A stretch of 64,000 nucleotides of DNA from JAZBPO01 sp963691775 (GCA_963691775.1 OY829369.1:248001-312000); one strand, 5' to 3'; counted from the stretch's first letter, positions 16,617 to 25,571 are shown. Notes: generated by a model not told the origin, from the sequence alone. Numbers and translations: made by a program.

Positions 16617-17552
16617 ATGACCACGCAACCGTCCATCGAGCCTGTCCGCGACTACTTCATGGGGCTGCAGGCGCAGATCTGCGCCGCACTCGAAGAAGCG
16701 GATGGCAACGCTCGCTTCAGCCTCGAGGAGATTCCCTCGGAGACCGGGGGCCTGTCCCGGCCAAGGGTCCTCGCCGATGGCCCGGCCATCGAGAAGGCGG
16801 CGGTACAGTTCACCCACTCGATTGGCCCAACGCTGCCACCGGCAGCCACAGAGCGTAATCCCCATCTGGCAGGTCGCGGCTTCCAGGCCGCCGCGATCTC
16901 GCTGATTGTCCACCCGCGCAATCCATACGCGCCCACCACACACGCAAACCTTCGCTGCTTCATCGTTGATCAGGACGATGCGGCGCCAGGGGGCAATGAT
17001 GCGGGTGCTTGGTACTTTGGCGGCGGCTTCGACCTCACCCCCTACTACGGGTTCGACGCGGACGCCGTGCACTGGCACGAGCAGGCGCGCGCCGCGTGCG
17101 CGCCATTCGGCGACGCGCTCTATCCCAGGCTCAAGCAATGGTGCGACGAGTATTTCTATCTGCCACACCGCAAGGAGCAACGGGGCATCGGTGGCATCTT
17201 CTTCGACGATTGGACCGAGGGCGGCTTCGACCGGGCCTTTGAGCTCACGCGCAGCGTCGGCGACCACTTCATCGACGCGTACGTGCCGATACTGAATCGG
17301 CGCAAGGACATCGCATACGGAGACCGCGAACGCGATTTCCAGCTTTATCGCCGTGGTCGCTACGCCGAATTCAATCTCGCGATCGATCGCGGCACCCAAT
17401 ACGGCCTGCAGTCCGGCCGCCGCATCGAGTCAGTGCTCGCCTCCCTTCCGCCGCTCGTTTCATGGAAGTACAACTGGCAACCGGAGCCGGGTTCAGCCGA
17501 AGCGGAGCTCTATGAGCGATTCATTCAGCCACGAGACTGGCTCGGCGTCTGA
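16617..17552 (+). CDS. hemF: oxygen-dependent coproporphyrinogen III oxidase
   Basis: 311 residues, full length for HemF. Characteristic blocks are GRGFQAAAISLIVHPRNPY, then AWYFGGGFDLTPYYGFDADAVHWH, then YLPHRKEQRGIGGIFFDDW and ERDFQLYRRGRYAEFNLAIDRGT. The enzyme converts coproporphyrinogen III to protoporphyrinogen IX with oxygen in the cytoplasm, feeding haem and, in a phototroph, bacteriochlorophyll synthesis. ATG 16617 begins the conserved N-terminus (MTTQPSIEPVRDYF); an upstream in-frame ATG at 16506 would add 37 unconserved residues. It is divergent from the thiolase operon and followed by a long non-coding gap with DnaA boxes. Oxygen dependence fits an aerobe. Confidence 0.96.
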   Translation: MTTQPSIEPVRDYFMGLQAQICAALEEADGNARFSLEEIPSETGGLSRPRVLADGPAIEKAAVQFTHSIGPTLPPAATERNPHLAGRGFQAAAISLIVHPRNPYAPTTHANLRCFIVDQDDAAPGGNDAGAWYFGGGFDLTPYYGFDADAVHWHEQARAACAPFGDALYPRLKQWCDEYFYLPHRKEQRGIGGIFFDDWTEGGFDRAFELTRSVGDHFIDAYVPILNRRKDIAYGDRERDFQLYRRGRYAEFNLAIDRGTQYGLQSGRRIESVLASLPPLVSWKYNWQPEPGSAEAELYERFIQPRDWLGV

Positions 17553-18174
17553 ACAGTGCGGCGGGTTGTCCACAAAAGCTGTGGATAACTCTGGGGACAA
17601 ACCGTCGCGATCGAACCGGAGGCCGCTTGGCCTCTGCGCATCCGCGCGTTGATCGAAAAACAACCACTCCGCTCGAGCTTTGAAAATCAATAGCTTGCGG
17701 CCGATTCACACAATCGTAATGAAGGCCGTCCAGCTCGACATCGGATCGAGGCGCTCTGTCCGACACTGTGCATAACGCTCTGACGACGCGTTCCGGGCGC
17801 GCCGAAATCGCTCCAGCCCGCACCGGTGCTGGCTTAGCCAAGAAACCACCTGATCGGCTCGCCCCGTTGCTGCGATGCAACACGCGTCCCGGACAGAATC
17901 TGGCTGTCCAGACATTGTCCAGCTAGCGGGGCACAGCCGCGTCCGCTGCTTTGCTCGCCATCGCTACTAGGCGACGCGCGCACTCGGTCCCGGGCTACGC
18001 TAGCTGAAGCATGCCGGGGCCCCCCAGTTAAGGAGCACCGCACGCGCGCCGCGCGCCCGTGGACAGCGCCCATGCGCATGTTAGAGTCCGCCGCTGCGTC
18101 GGTCTGACCACTAGCGATGGGAGGTTTGGCGCATCCGTCCGCGTTTCGAGCTCCGAAGCAGGGGCTCCTCGATC
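17553..18174. other. 622-base non-coding region with three DnaA-box-like sites
   Basis: I see no convincing gene; the short open frames here have the composition of chance frames. TTGTCCACA at 17566-17574 and TGTGGATAA at 17580-17588 (the exact reverse of the DnaA box TTATCCACA) face each other across five bases. TGTGCATAA at 17767-17775 is a one-mismatch box. The stretch from 17650 to 17720 is locally A+T-richer, with several GATC sites nearby. This resembles part of a replication origin or a DnaA-titration site, but dnaA, dnaN or rpmH are not in the window. The NhaC promoter must lie at its right end. Confidence 0.5.
17566..17588. promoter_or_regulatory. inverted pair of DnaA boxes
   Basis: TTGTCCACA, then AAAGC, then TGTGGATAA. 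The right box is a perfect match to TTATCCACA on the minus strand; the left box differs at one base. Confidence 0.55.
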
Positions 18175-19701
18175 ATGGGAAGCCAAGCCGACTTGAGTTC
18201 ATCGACCGACGCCCGCGTCGACCGCCAAGGCGGCCGGTCCGAGCCTTCTCTTGCCGAAGCCATCGCGCCCGTTGCGCTCATGGTGACGCTCCTCGGCTGC
18301 TCCGTTTACGTTTTCGGCGAGGACTCCTCCTACGGGCCAAATCAAATCGCGCTCATGGTGTCTGCTGGACTCGCGGGACTTATTGGCATTCGCCACGGCT
18401 ATCGCTGGGAAGACATCGAGGACGGCATTGTCGCATCGATCAGCGTCGCCCTACCGGCTGCGCTGATTCTTCTGACCGTAGGCGCCCTCATCGGGACCTG
18501 GATTCTGGCAGGCACCGTGCCGTATCTGATCGTTCTGGGCGCAACCCTGCTTTCACCGGAATGGTTCTATCCCGCAAGCTGTCTCATATGCGCCCTGATC
18601 TCGATCTCGATCGGCAGCTCCTGGACAACTGCCGGAACGCTCGGTGTAGCGCTCATGGGCTCCGCGCAGGCGATGGACATGTCGCCGGCGATGACGGCTG
18701 GCGCGGTCATCAGTGGCGCCTATTTCGGCGATAAGATGTCGCCGCTCTCCGACACCACGAACCTCGCCGCGGCGGTCAGCCGCGTGAATCTCTTCGCCCA
18801 TATTCAGAACATGCTCTGGACCGCACTCCCGGCAATGATCGTCGCGCTCGTGGTCTTTTCCCTGGTCGGCCGCGCGGAGGGCGCGGCCGACCTCGGCATG
18901 TTCGAGACGCTCCGCGGTGAACTTGAGCGTGAATTCGATCTTTCCATCATCGCCCTGCTGCCCCTCGCCCTACTTCTCTTCCTGTCCATTCGCCGCTATC
19001 CACCACTGCCAGTGATCGGCCTGGGCGCACTCTTCGGCGGCGCGGTCGCATTGTTCCTGCAACATGACGCGGCTGTTGCGCTCGCGCCGGACGGCATCGA
19101 TGGCTACGCCGGCGCCGCTGCGGGCGTGTGGATCGCGCTCTTCGACGGCTATGTCACGCAGAGTGCACTGCCGCAGATGGCAGACCTGCTCGATCGCGGC
19201 GGCATGAGCAGTATGCTTAATACCGTCTGGCTGATTCTCTGCGCGATGGTGTTTGGCGGCGTCATGGAGCGGACGGGATTGCTCGAGCGCCTCGTGGCAA
19301 ATCTACTGCGTCTGGCGCGCGGGAAGGCGAGTTTGCAGCTGACCACGCTCGGTACGGGATTCACCACCAACGTGCTTGCAGCCGATCAATACATGGCCGT
19401 CGCCATTCCGGGCCGGCTGTACGAGCGCGCCTACCGCGATCGCCACATGCATACGCTCAACATGTCCCGCAATCTGGAAGACGGCGGTACGCTGACGTCC
19501 GTGATGATTCCCTGGAACACCTGCGGCGCATACATGTCCGCAACGCTCGGCGTTGCGACCTTCACATATCTGCCCTGGGTGCTGTTCAATCTGGCGTCGC
19601 TCGGCTTCTCCATTCTGTGGGCCATACTGGGCGTAGGGCTGGTGCCGCCCGAGGACACAGACGGTGACGAGATCGCACCAGGTGGCGCCGCAGCGGCATG
19701 A
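18175..19701 (+). CDS. nhaC: Na+/H+ antiporter NhaC family
   Basis: 508 residues with about eleven hydrophobic segments. The family signature is clear in SIGSSWTTAGTLGVALMG near residue 143 and SGAYFGDKMSPLSDTTNLAAA near 182, followed by TNVLAADQYMAVAIPG near 400 and VMIPWNTCGAYMSATLGV near 445. It would exchange external protons for cytoplasmic Na+ in the inner membrane, which suits a marine or saline habitat. The stop codon overlaps the start of the next gene by four bases, so the two are translationally coupled. Confidence 0.93.
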   Translation: MGSQADLSSSTDARVDRQGGRSEPSLAEAIAPVALMVTLLGCSVYVFGEDSSYGPNQIALMVSAGLAGLIGIRHGYRWEDIEDGIVASISVALPAALILLTVGALIGTWILAGTVPYLIVLGATLLSPEWFYPASCLICALISISIGSSWTTAGTLGVALMGSAQAMDMSPAMTAGAVISGAYFGDKMSPLSDTTNLAAAVSRVNLFAHIQNMLWTALPAMIVALVVFSLVGRAEGAADLGMFETLRGELEREFDLSIIALLPLALLLFLSIRRYPPLPVIGLGALFGGAVALFLQHDAAVALAPDGIDGYAGAAAGVWIALFDGYVTQSALPQMADLLDRGGMSSMLNTVWLILCAMVFGGVMERTGLLERLVANLLRLARGKASLQLTTLGTGFTTNVLAADQYMAVAIPGRLYERAYRDRHMHTLNMSRNLEDGGTLTSVMIPWNTCGAYMSATLGVATFTYLPWVLFNLASLGFSILWAILGVGLVPPEDTDGDEIAPGGAAAA

Positions 19702-20618
19702 ATGTGCGTGAGCTTGCAAAAGGCCTACGCTTTCCCGAGGGGCCGATTGCCCTGCCCGGCGGAGACGTTCTGCTGGTGGAGATTGCGCGCGGTACTCTGA
19801 CGCGCGTAGCGCTGGATGGCACGGTCTCGGTAGTTGCGAACCTTGGAGGCGGCCCGAACGGCGCCGCTATCGGCCCCGACGGCGCGTGCTACGTCTGCAA
19901 TAACGGCGGTTTTGTCTGGCACGAACGGGGGGATCGCCTGTTTCCGGGCGAGGAACCCCCGGACTATTCCGGAGGCCGCATCGAACGCGTCGACCTCGAA
20001 ACAGGCGTCACCAGCGTGCTCTACGACGCCTGCGACGGCGTTCCCCTTCGCGGCCCGAACGACCTCGTTTTCGACGGCGAAGGGGGCTTCTGGTTTACGG
20101 ATCACGGCAAGCACGGGGCGCGAGTCCGCGATCGAACGGGTGTGTTCTACGCCCGCGCCGACGGCTCACACATCGAGGAAGTCATTCATCCGCTGGAAGG
20201 ACCCAACGGCGTCGGCCTGGCGCCCGACGGCGGAACCCTATACGTCGCCGAAACCCTTACGGGACGTTGCTGGGCCTGGGAGTTGGCCGGGCCCGGTCGT
20301 CTGAAGCGCGAACGCCGTGATCGGCCCGATGGCGGTCGCTTGCTGCCCGCCCCTCCGGGTTACCTGCTATACGACTCGCTCGCGGTCGACAGTGAGGGGC
20401 GCGTATGCGTTGCGACCCTGGTGCAGGGCGGGATCACGGTTATAGATCCGGCCGCCTGGACGGCCGAGCTTCGTCGCTTCGATGACGTGTTGACGACCAA
20501 CATCTGCTTTGGCGGTCCTGACATGCGCACGGCATACGTCACCCTGTCGACGACCGGACGTCTAGTCGCTCTGCCGTGGGATGTGGCGGGCCTGCCGCTT
20601 CCCCATCTCAACGACTGA
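19698..20618 (+). CDS. SMP-30/gluconolactonase-like beta-propeller protein
   Basis: 306 residues forming a six-bladed propeller of the SMP-30/gluconolaconase/LRE group: EGPIALPGGDVLLVEI near 14, GGGPNGAAIGPDGACYVCNN near 51, LRGPNDLVFDGEGGFWFTD near 118 and HPLEGPNGVGLAPDGGTLYVAE near 162. The acidic residues in EGP, GPND and GPNG strands are the usual divalent-metal ligands. Such enzymes hydrolyse lactones; the actual substrate is unknown. It overlaps nhaC by ATGA and is followed ten bases later by an alpha/beta hydrolase, suggesting a three-gene operon. Confidence 0.88.
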   Translation: MNVRELAKGLRFPEGPIALPGGDVLLVEIARGTLTRVALDGTVSVVANLGGGPNGAAIGPDGACYVCNNGGFVWHERGDRLFPGEEPPDYSGGRIERVDLETGVTSVLYDACDGVPLRGPNDLVFDGEGGFWFTDHGKHGARVRDRTGVFYARADGSHIEEVIHPLEGPNGVGLAPDGGTLYVAETLTGRCWAWELAGPGRLKRERRDRPDGGRLLPAPPGYLLYDSLAVDSEGRVCVATLVQGGITVIDPAAWTAELRRFDDVLTTNICFGGPDMRTAYVTLSTTGRLVALPWDVAGLPLPHLND

Positions 20619-20628
20619 ATACACCGAT

Positions 20629-21393
20629 ATGCCACAGATCGATCGTGACGGCGTTGTCATTCACTACGAGGTCGAGGGCAACGGCCCCACCGTTCTACTG
20701 ACCCACGGCTTCTGCGCGAGCGGCCGCATGTGGGCGCGCCAGCGGGCCGCCCTTTCAGATCGCTATCGCGTGGTGAGCTGGGATCTTCGTGGCCATGGTG
20801 CTTCCGATTCGCCCGAAGACGCCGACGCCTACTCGGACGCCTTGTCCATCGGCGACATGGCCGCGATCCTGGAGGCGACCACAGACGGCCCGGCCGTGGT
20901 TGCAGGCCACTCCCTTGGCGGGTTCCTGTCGCTCGCGTTCTGCCTGACGCACCCCGAGCACGTTCGCGCACTCGGGCTGTTCAGCACGGGCCCCGGCTAT
21001 CGGAAGGAAGCAGCTCGCGCGCAGTGGAATGCCTACGCCGAGAAACAGGCGCTGCGCTATGAGACTCGGGGCCTCGATGCCGTTCCTGGCGGACCCATGA
21101 CTGCGCAAGCGGGGCACCGCTCCGCACGCGGGCTCGCGCTCGCCGCACGGGGCATTCTTGCGCAGCGCGACGCGAGCGTGATCGATGGCTTGCGCTCCAT
21201 CCAGGTGCCCACGCTGCTGCTGATCGGCAGCGAGGACGCACGCTACTTCGACGGAACCGATTACATTGCAGCGAAGGTCGCGAACGTGGTGAGTGAGCGC
21301 GTGCCGGGCGCCGGGCACGCGTTGAACCTAGACGCCCCGGACGCCTTCGACGAGATGCTTGGCAGGTTCCTTGATGCGCTGCCGGGCACCTGA
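20629..21393 (+). CDS. alpha/beta-fold hydrolase
   Basis: 254 residues with a complete catalytic set: nucleophile S95 in AGHSLGG, D203 in LIGSEDARY and H230 in PGAGHALNLDAP. The oxyanion strand is LLTHGF (residues 23-28). The fold is that of 3-oxoadipate enol-lactonase/BioH-type esterases. The start is taken at MPQIDRDGVVIHYE, ten bases after the SMP-30 gene; a longer frame would overlap it. Two hydrolases in tandem suggest serial opening of lactone or ester bonds, but no pathway can be named. Confidence 0.9.
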   Translation: MPQIDRDGVVIHYEVEGNGPTVLLTHGFCASGRMWARQRAALSDRYRVVSWDLRGHGASDSPEDADAYSDALSIGDMAAILEATTDGPAVVAGHSLGGFLSLAFCLTHPEHVRALGLFSTGPGYRKEAARAQWNAYAEKQALRYETRGLDAVPGGPMTAQAGHRSARGLALAARGILAQRDASVIDGLRSIQVPTLLLIGSEDARYFDGTDYIAAKVANVVSERVPGAGHALNLDAPDAFDEMLGRFLDALPGT

Positions 21394-21488
21394 GGCGGGC
21401 ACTGGCAGGCCGCGCACAGTGATGTACACTCCGGCCACCTGAACCAAACCGGCCGCCCTGCGGCCAGGCACCGCTAGGAGGGGTTCCC

Positions 21489-21905
21489 TTGCGAAGACTC
21501 GCCGCCACCCAGGAAGACGACGAGAGCTCGATCGACCTCACGCCCATGCTGGACGTGGTGTTCATCATGCTGATCTTCTTCATCGTCACGGCGACCTTCA
21601 TCAAGGAGATCGGGCTGGACGTAAACTCGCCCGATCCGAACAAGACGCCGCCGCCGCCCGATCCGGACAAGAAGTCGATCGTGGTGAAGATCACGAACCG
21701 CGATCGCATCCTGATCGCGCAGCGAGACGTGGATTTCCGCTCTGTTCGGGCCAACATCGAACGCCTGCACGCAGAGAATCCCGAGGCGCCAGTGATTATC
21801 GTCCCGCACAAGGAATCATCGACGGGGGCCCTGATCCACATCATGGACTCCGCTCGCCAAGCGGGCGTCTATGACGTAAAGCTCGGTAGCATCGCCGACA
21901 ACTGA
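21489..21905 (+). CDS. exbD: ExbD/TolR-family biopolymer transport protein (orphan)
   Basis: 138 residues: a short cytoplasmic start, one membrane helix (about 19-40) containing the conserved proton-conducting aspartate D22 in LTPMLDVVFIMLIFF, a proline-rich linker (PDPNKTPPPPDPDK) and a periplasmic domain. It would work with an ExbB-type stator to drive TonB- or Tol-like transport. The start is TTG with AGGAGG upstream; no ATG fits. No exbB or tonB gene is adjacent, and a terminator follows, so it is a single-gene unit. Confidence 0.9.
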   Translation: MRRLAATQEDDESSIDLTPMLDVVFIMLIFFIVTATFIKEIGLDVNSPDPNKTPPPPDPDKKSIVVKITNRDRILIAQRDVDFRSVRANIERLHAENPEAPVIIVPHKESSTGALIHIMDSARQAGVYDVKLGSIADN

Positions 21906-21932
21906 GGCACCGCCTCCGATCAGGATCGTAGA

Positions 21933-21960
21933 GGCCGGCACCTGCCGGCCCCTTTCGTTT
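21933..21960 (+). terminator. Rho-independent terminator after exbD
   Basis: GGCCGGC and GCCGGCC form a seven-pair stem with an ACCT loop, followed by CCTTTCGTTT. This is the most conventional intrinsic terminator in the window. Confidence 0.8.
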
Positions 21961-22027
21961 CCGCCTCCTGCTTGATCACCGCCCGTCCCCTGCATAGGGT
22001 GGCTGCTCGCTCCATGCGGGGTTGTCG

Positions 22028-22684
22028 ATGAATTCTGGCCGCATCGTTCTTCTCAATGGCTCCTCTAGTGCAGGCAAGACGACTCTGGCGCGAGCAGTCC
22101 AGGTCATACGCCGTGAGCCTTGGTTCCACCTCGCCCTTGATCAGTTTCGCGACGGCATGCCGCCGGCCTATCGCGGCCTGAATTCTCCAGACGGGACACC
22201 TGGCGCCCGAGGCCTGAACGTGGTGCCGGTCGATCTCGGCGGCGAACGCGTCACGCAGGTACGTTTTGGGGACGTTGGTCGCCGCATGCTGGTTGGTATG
22301 CATAGAGCGATCGCCGCATTTGCGGCAGCCGGCAACGACACGATCGTCGACGATCTTTTCCTGGAGCCTGACACGCTGGATGACTACCTGGACGCGCTCC
22401 TCGGCTTCAATGTGCTCTTCGTCGGCGTACGCGCGGACCTCGCGACCGTAAACGCTCGCGAGCACGCGCGCAGCGGCCGCTTCCCCGGCACCGCAACCTC
22501 TCATTTCTCGTCCGTGCACGCGCACGGCGTCTACGATCTAGAGGTCGACACGAGCGTCGAATCAGCCAGGGCCTGCGCAGCGCGGATCTCGCGCCGCCTC
22601 GACGATCCAAGCCCGTTTTCGGCCTTTGCGGAACTCAGGGCCCAACGCAGCCGTGGACGAGACGAACGTTCTGCCGGACAGTGA
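22028..22684 (+). CDS. chloramphenicol phosphotransferase-like kinase (CPT family)
   Basis: 218 residues with a P-loop GSSSAGKTTLA at 11-21 and an acidic residue in LALDQFRDGMP (near 38), where CPT enzymes have their catalytic aspartate. Further family-like blocks are DVGRRMLVGMHRAIAAFAAAGND and VVDDLF-type text at IVDDLFLEPDTL. CPT-fold proteins phosphorylate small-molecule hydroxyl groups using ATP; in Streptomyces the target is chloramphenicol, but most chromosomal homologues have unknown substrates. ATG 22028 is chosen over a TTG six bases earlier. It stands alone between a terminator and a convergent gene. Confidence 0.82.
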   Translation: MNSGRIVLLNGSSSAGKTTLARAVQVIRREPWFHLALDQFRDGMPPAYRGLNSPDGTPGARGLNVVPVDLGGERVTQVRFGDVGRRMLVGMHRAIAAFAAAGNDTIVDDLFLEPDTLDDYLDALLGFNVLFVGVRADLATVNAREHARSGRFPGTATSHFSSVHAHGVYDLEVDTSVESARACAARISRRLDDPSPFSAFAELRAQRSRGRDERSAGQ

Positions 22685-22685
22685 A

Positions 22686-23162
22686 TCAGTCGCGCCGGTA
22701 AGTGCCGATGAGACGATTCATGCCGATCACGTCGTCATGGACCGCGCCGAGCAAGTCCCACATTCCCAGCCCCTCAGGCAGATCCGCTGGTCGCGACAAC
22801 GCGAGCAGCCAGAAATAGTACTGATGCACGCCGTGCCCTTCTGGCGGCATCGGGCCACCATAGCCCGGATTGCCGAAGTCGTTAGGGCCTGAGGTATAGA
22901 GTTCGGTGGCAGCCGCGAGGGTACGTACGTCGCCGGGAATGTTGTAGAGCACCCAGTGGACGAAGCCATAGCGGTTCGGCAGCACAAGCGGCGCGTCCGG
23001 GTCGTGGCAGATCAACGCCAGTGAGAGGGTCCCCTCTGGCACATCCGTGAACGTGAATGCGGGCGAGGTGTCAGGGCCCTCTCCAGTATGCGGTGTCGGG
23101 ATGTGGCCACCCGGCACGAACGCCGGAGTCGTCAGTTGCATCGTTGAGGGAGCGAATCCCAT
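22686..23162 (-). CDS. YbhB/YbcL-family (PEBP-like) protein
   Basis: 158 residues of the phosphatidylethanolamine-binding/Raf-kinase-inhibitor-like family. Diagnostic text is ICHDPDAPL near residue 50, FVHWVLYNIPGD near 67, YGGPMPPEGHGVHQYYFWLLAL near 100, including the GxHxY anion pocket. No signal peptide is seen, so it is probably cytoplasmic like YbhB. The biological role of bacterial members is unclear. It convergently abuts the CPT-like kinase with a one-base gap. Confidence 0.92.
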   Translation of the reverse strand: MGFAPSTMQLTTPAFVPGGHIPTPHTGEGPDTSPAFTFTDVPEGTLSLALICHDPDAPLVLPNRYGFVHWVLYNIPGDVRTLAAATELYTSGPNDFGNPGYGGPMPPEGHGVHQYYFWLLALSRPADLPEGLGMWDLLGAVHDDVIGMNRLIGTYRRD

Positions 23163-23192
23163 AGGTAATCTCCTGTCAGTTCCAGGTCAGGC

Positions 23193-23816
23193 TCAGCGGA
23201 CCACGGCAACCCCGCGCGTCACCCAGGTGGCAACGCGAGGGCCCGCCATCGCATGGTCAGCGCGCACGCCGCTGAGGATGCGAAAGCCGCCATCATCAAG
23301 CAGCCGCAGGGTGTCTCGGGTCAGGTGGCAACCGCCAGCAAGCGCGCGCCAGAGCGGGTTCACCCGGTGCTGCCAGCGCCGTACGTCCGGGTCTGGGGCA
23401 AGGCCATGCTCGGCAAAGTACAGCCGGCCCCCGGGACGCAGCAATCGCCGCACTTCAGCCAGGGCACGATAGACGTTCGGAATCGTACAGAACGTGAACG
23501 TCACGACGGCACTATCGAAGCTTCGATCCTCGGCCGGGACGGCCTCCCCGGAAAGACCAAGGAGCTCGACCGGCATAGGCGCATCACGAATGCGCCGCGC
23601 CGCAAGCGCAGTGATGTGCACACCCGGATCAACGCCCACAACACGCGTCACGCGCTCAGGATCATAGAGGCCAAGGTTCAGACCGGAGCCCATGCCGAAC
23701 TCGATGACCCGACCTTGTGCCTCCGGGACAATCTCTGCGCGAATGGACATGACCTCCGGCGTGCCGCACATCCGATCGACTGCCGGGGAGAGGATATAGC
23801 GATCATAAAGACTCAT
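23193..23816 (-). CDS. class I SAM-dependent methyltransferase
   Basis: 207 residues with the Rossmann methyltransferase motifs: VIEFGMGSGLNLGLY (motif I, near 37), VVGVDPGVHITALAA near 57, FDSAVVTFTFCTIPN near 99 and LRPGGRLYFAEHG near 125. It resembles the METTL7/phospholipid-methyltransferase-like group that begins MSLYDRYILSPAVDRMC. The substrate is unknown. Its start overlaps the stop of the upstream epimerase gene by four bases, so the two are coupled. Confidence 0.88.
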   Translation of the reverse strand: MSLYDRYILSPAVDRMCGTPEVMSIRAEIVPEAQGRVIEFGMGSGLNLGLYDPERVTRVVGVDPGVHITALAARRIRDAPMPVELLGLSGEAVPAEDRSFDSAVVTFTFCTIPNVYRALAEVRRLLRPGGRLYFAEHGLAPDPDVRRWQHRVNPLWRALAGGCHLTRDTLRLLDDGGFRILSGVRADHAMAGPRVATWVTRGVAVVR

Positions 23817-24730
23817 GCCGCCTCTCCGCGCCGCCCGAGCGCATTCGAGACGGCGGACGCGAACTCGGCAAACTCGAATGCAAAGCCCGCGGCGCGTGCA
23901 CGCTGCGGATACACCGCAGCACCGGACAGCAAGAGCTCTTCAGCCATCTCACCCAGCAGCGCTCGCAGCAAGAAACCTGGGGCGGCGATGAACGCAGGAC
24001 GATTCAGCGACGCCGCCAGCTCCGCAGTGAAGTCAGCGTTCCGCACCGGTTCCGGTGCGGTGAAGTTATAGGCTCCGCGCCAGCCTTCATCGATCACGGC
24101 AGTCTCGAAGAGCGCTAGCAAATCCGCCATGTGAATCCAGGACATCCACTGTTGTCCCGAACCGAAGCGAGCACCAAGCCCTAGAGAGAACGGCAGACGC
24201 AAGCGCTGAAGGAGGCCACCGTCACCCAGCACGAGGCCGATGCGTCCCAGCACGACACGCGTCCCGAGCGCCTCGAAGGCAAGCGCCTCGCCCTCCCAGT
24301 CCGCACACAGGGACGCAGCGAAACCCGCTCCGCGTTCTGATGTCTCATCGAACCGAGCGTGTTCCGAGGTGCCGTAGTAGCCAATGGCCGATGCGCTCAC
24401 GAGCACCGCCGGCGGTCGCGTCGTGAACGCCTCACGAAGGGCACGGGTGTAGTCAATCCGGGAGGCTCGCAGCAGACGACGACGGCCCTCACTCCAGGGC
24501 CGGTCACCGATGCCCGCACCGGCAAGATTGATCACCACGTCGGGCGCGCGCGAGGCCACCGCTTGCGGGTCTGCCATGAGGTCGATGCCGGGGAGAACCG
24601 CGGCAGCGCGGGGGGGATGACGCGTCAGCACCGTGACGTGCGCACCAGAAGCTGCGAGGCGAGGCGCTAGATGACGACCAACGAAGCCGGAACCACCAGT
24701 GATGAGGACGCGTGCGTCGCGCAGTTCCAT
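23813..24730 (-). CDS. TIGR01777-family epimerase (YfcH-like)
   Basis: 305 residues of the extended SDR superfamily. The NAD(P) site is VLITGGSGFVGRHLAPRL near 9-26; VINLAGAGIGDRPW near 69 and SASAIGYYGTSE near 112 (with the YG active-site tyrosine) identify the TIGR01777/YfcH group; the C-terminus holds the DUF1731 block (FTAPEPVRNADFTAELA). The reaction is not known. ATG 24730 has GGAG at the right distance; the GTG two codons earlier is less likely. It is co-transcribed with the methyltransferase. Confidence 0.9.
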   Translation of the reverse strand: MELRDARVLITGGSGFVGRHLAPRLAASGAHVTVLTRHPPRAAAVLPGIDLMADPQAVASRAPDVVINLAGAGIGDRPWSEGRRRLLRASRIDYTRALREAFTTRPPAVLVSASAIGYYGTSEHARFDETSERGAGFAASLCADWEGEALAFEALGTRVVLGRIGLVLGDGGLLQRLRLPFSLGLGARFGSGQQWMSWIHMADLLALFETAVIDEGWRGAYNFTAPEPVRNADFTAELAASLNRPAFIAAPGFLLRALLGEMAEELLLSGAAVYPQRARAAGFAFEFAEFASAVSNALGRRGEAA

Positions 24731-24816
24731 GCGCACTCCATGACGACGAACGGCGTAAGAGCGTACCCCATCACCCCGGATGCTTCCGCTAGGCTCCGAC
24801 TCGGAGGACCGATCCG

Positions 24817-25569
24817 ATGACAGCAGATCTCGACACCCTTGCCCATATGCTCGATCAGGCGCGGAGCGCCGTCGTGTTCACCGGCGCCGGCATTTCCACG
24901 GAATCAGGCATCCCGGACTTCCGCAGCCCGGGCGGCCTGTGGACAAAGATGAAGCCGATTCAATTCCAGGACTTCCTGGCATCGGATGAGGTACGCCAGG
25001 AGTCATGGCGGCGACGCTTCGACGGCGAACGCACACTCGAGACTGCCGCGCCCAACATAGGCCATCGCGCTGTCGCAGAGCTGGTACGCAGGGGACGCGC
25101 AGCGGCGATCATCACCCAGAATATCGATAACCTGCATCAGCTGTCCGGCGTCCCGGAAGACCGGATCATCGAGCTGCACGGCAATGCGCACTACGCGACC
25201 TGCCTCGATTGCGGCACGCGCTACGAACTCGAAGCGCTCGAGCGTCAATACCGCGAGCAGGGCGCCGTAGCGCCCTGCGCCCGGTGCGGCGGGATCGTGA
25301 AGACAGCCACGATCAGCTTCGGCCAATCCATGCCGGAGGCCGCGATGGCGCGCGCAGAGCGCGCGACGCTAAACGCCGACCTGTTTCTAGTCCTGGGCAG
25401 CTCCCTGACGGTGTACCCGGCCGCCGCCTTTCCCGAATACGCTGCGCGCGCCGGAATCCCCCTGGTCATCGTGAATCGGGAGGAGACCACCCTGGATTCG
25501 CTTGCGGCGCTGGTGCTCCACGAAAGCATTGGTGACACCCTCGCGCGCGCGGTCGGCCTCGACGAATGA
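24817..25569 (+). CDS. NAD-dependent protein deacylase (Sir2/CobB family)
   Basis: 250 residues. NAD-binding motifs are FTGAGISTESGIPDFRSP (22-38) and TQNIDNLHQ (100-108). H121 in ELHGN is the catalytic base, and C129/C132 with C154/C157 form the zinc ribbon. The later LGSSLTVYPAA (near 193) and VIVNREET (near 224) complete the fold. It removes acyl groups from lysines of cytoplasmic proteins using NAD+. The convergent neighbour begins three bases later on the other strand. The Trp/Lys-rich loop (GGLWTKMKP) gives no clue to demalonylase activity. Confidence 0.94.
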   Translation: MTADLDTLAHMLDQARSAVVFTGAGISTESGIPDFRSPGGLWTKMKPIQFQDFLASDEVRQESWRRRFDGERTLETAAPNIGHRAVAELVRRGRAAAIITQNIDNLHQLSGVPEDRIIELHGNAHYATCLDCGTRYELEALERQYREQGAVAPCARCGGIVKTATISFGQSMPEAAMARAERATLNADLFLVLGSSLTVYPAAAFPEYAARAGIPLVIVNREETTLDSLAALVLHESIGDTLARAVGLDE

Positions 25570-25571
25570 AG

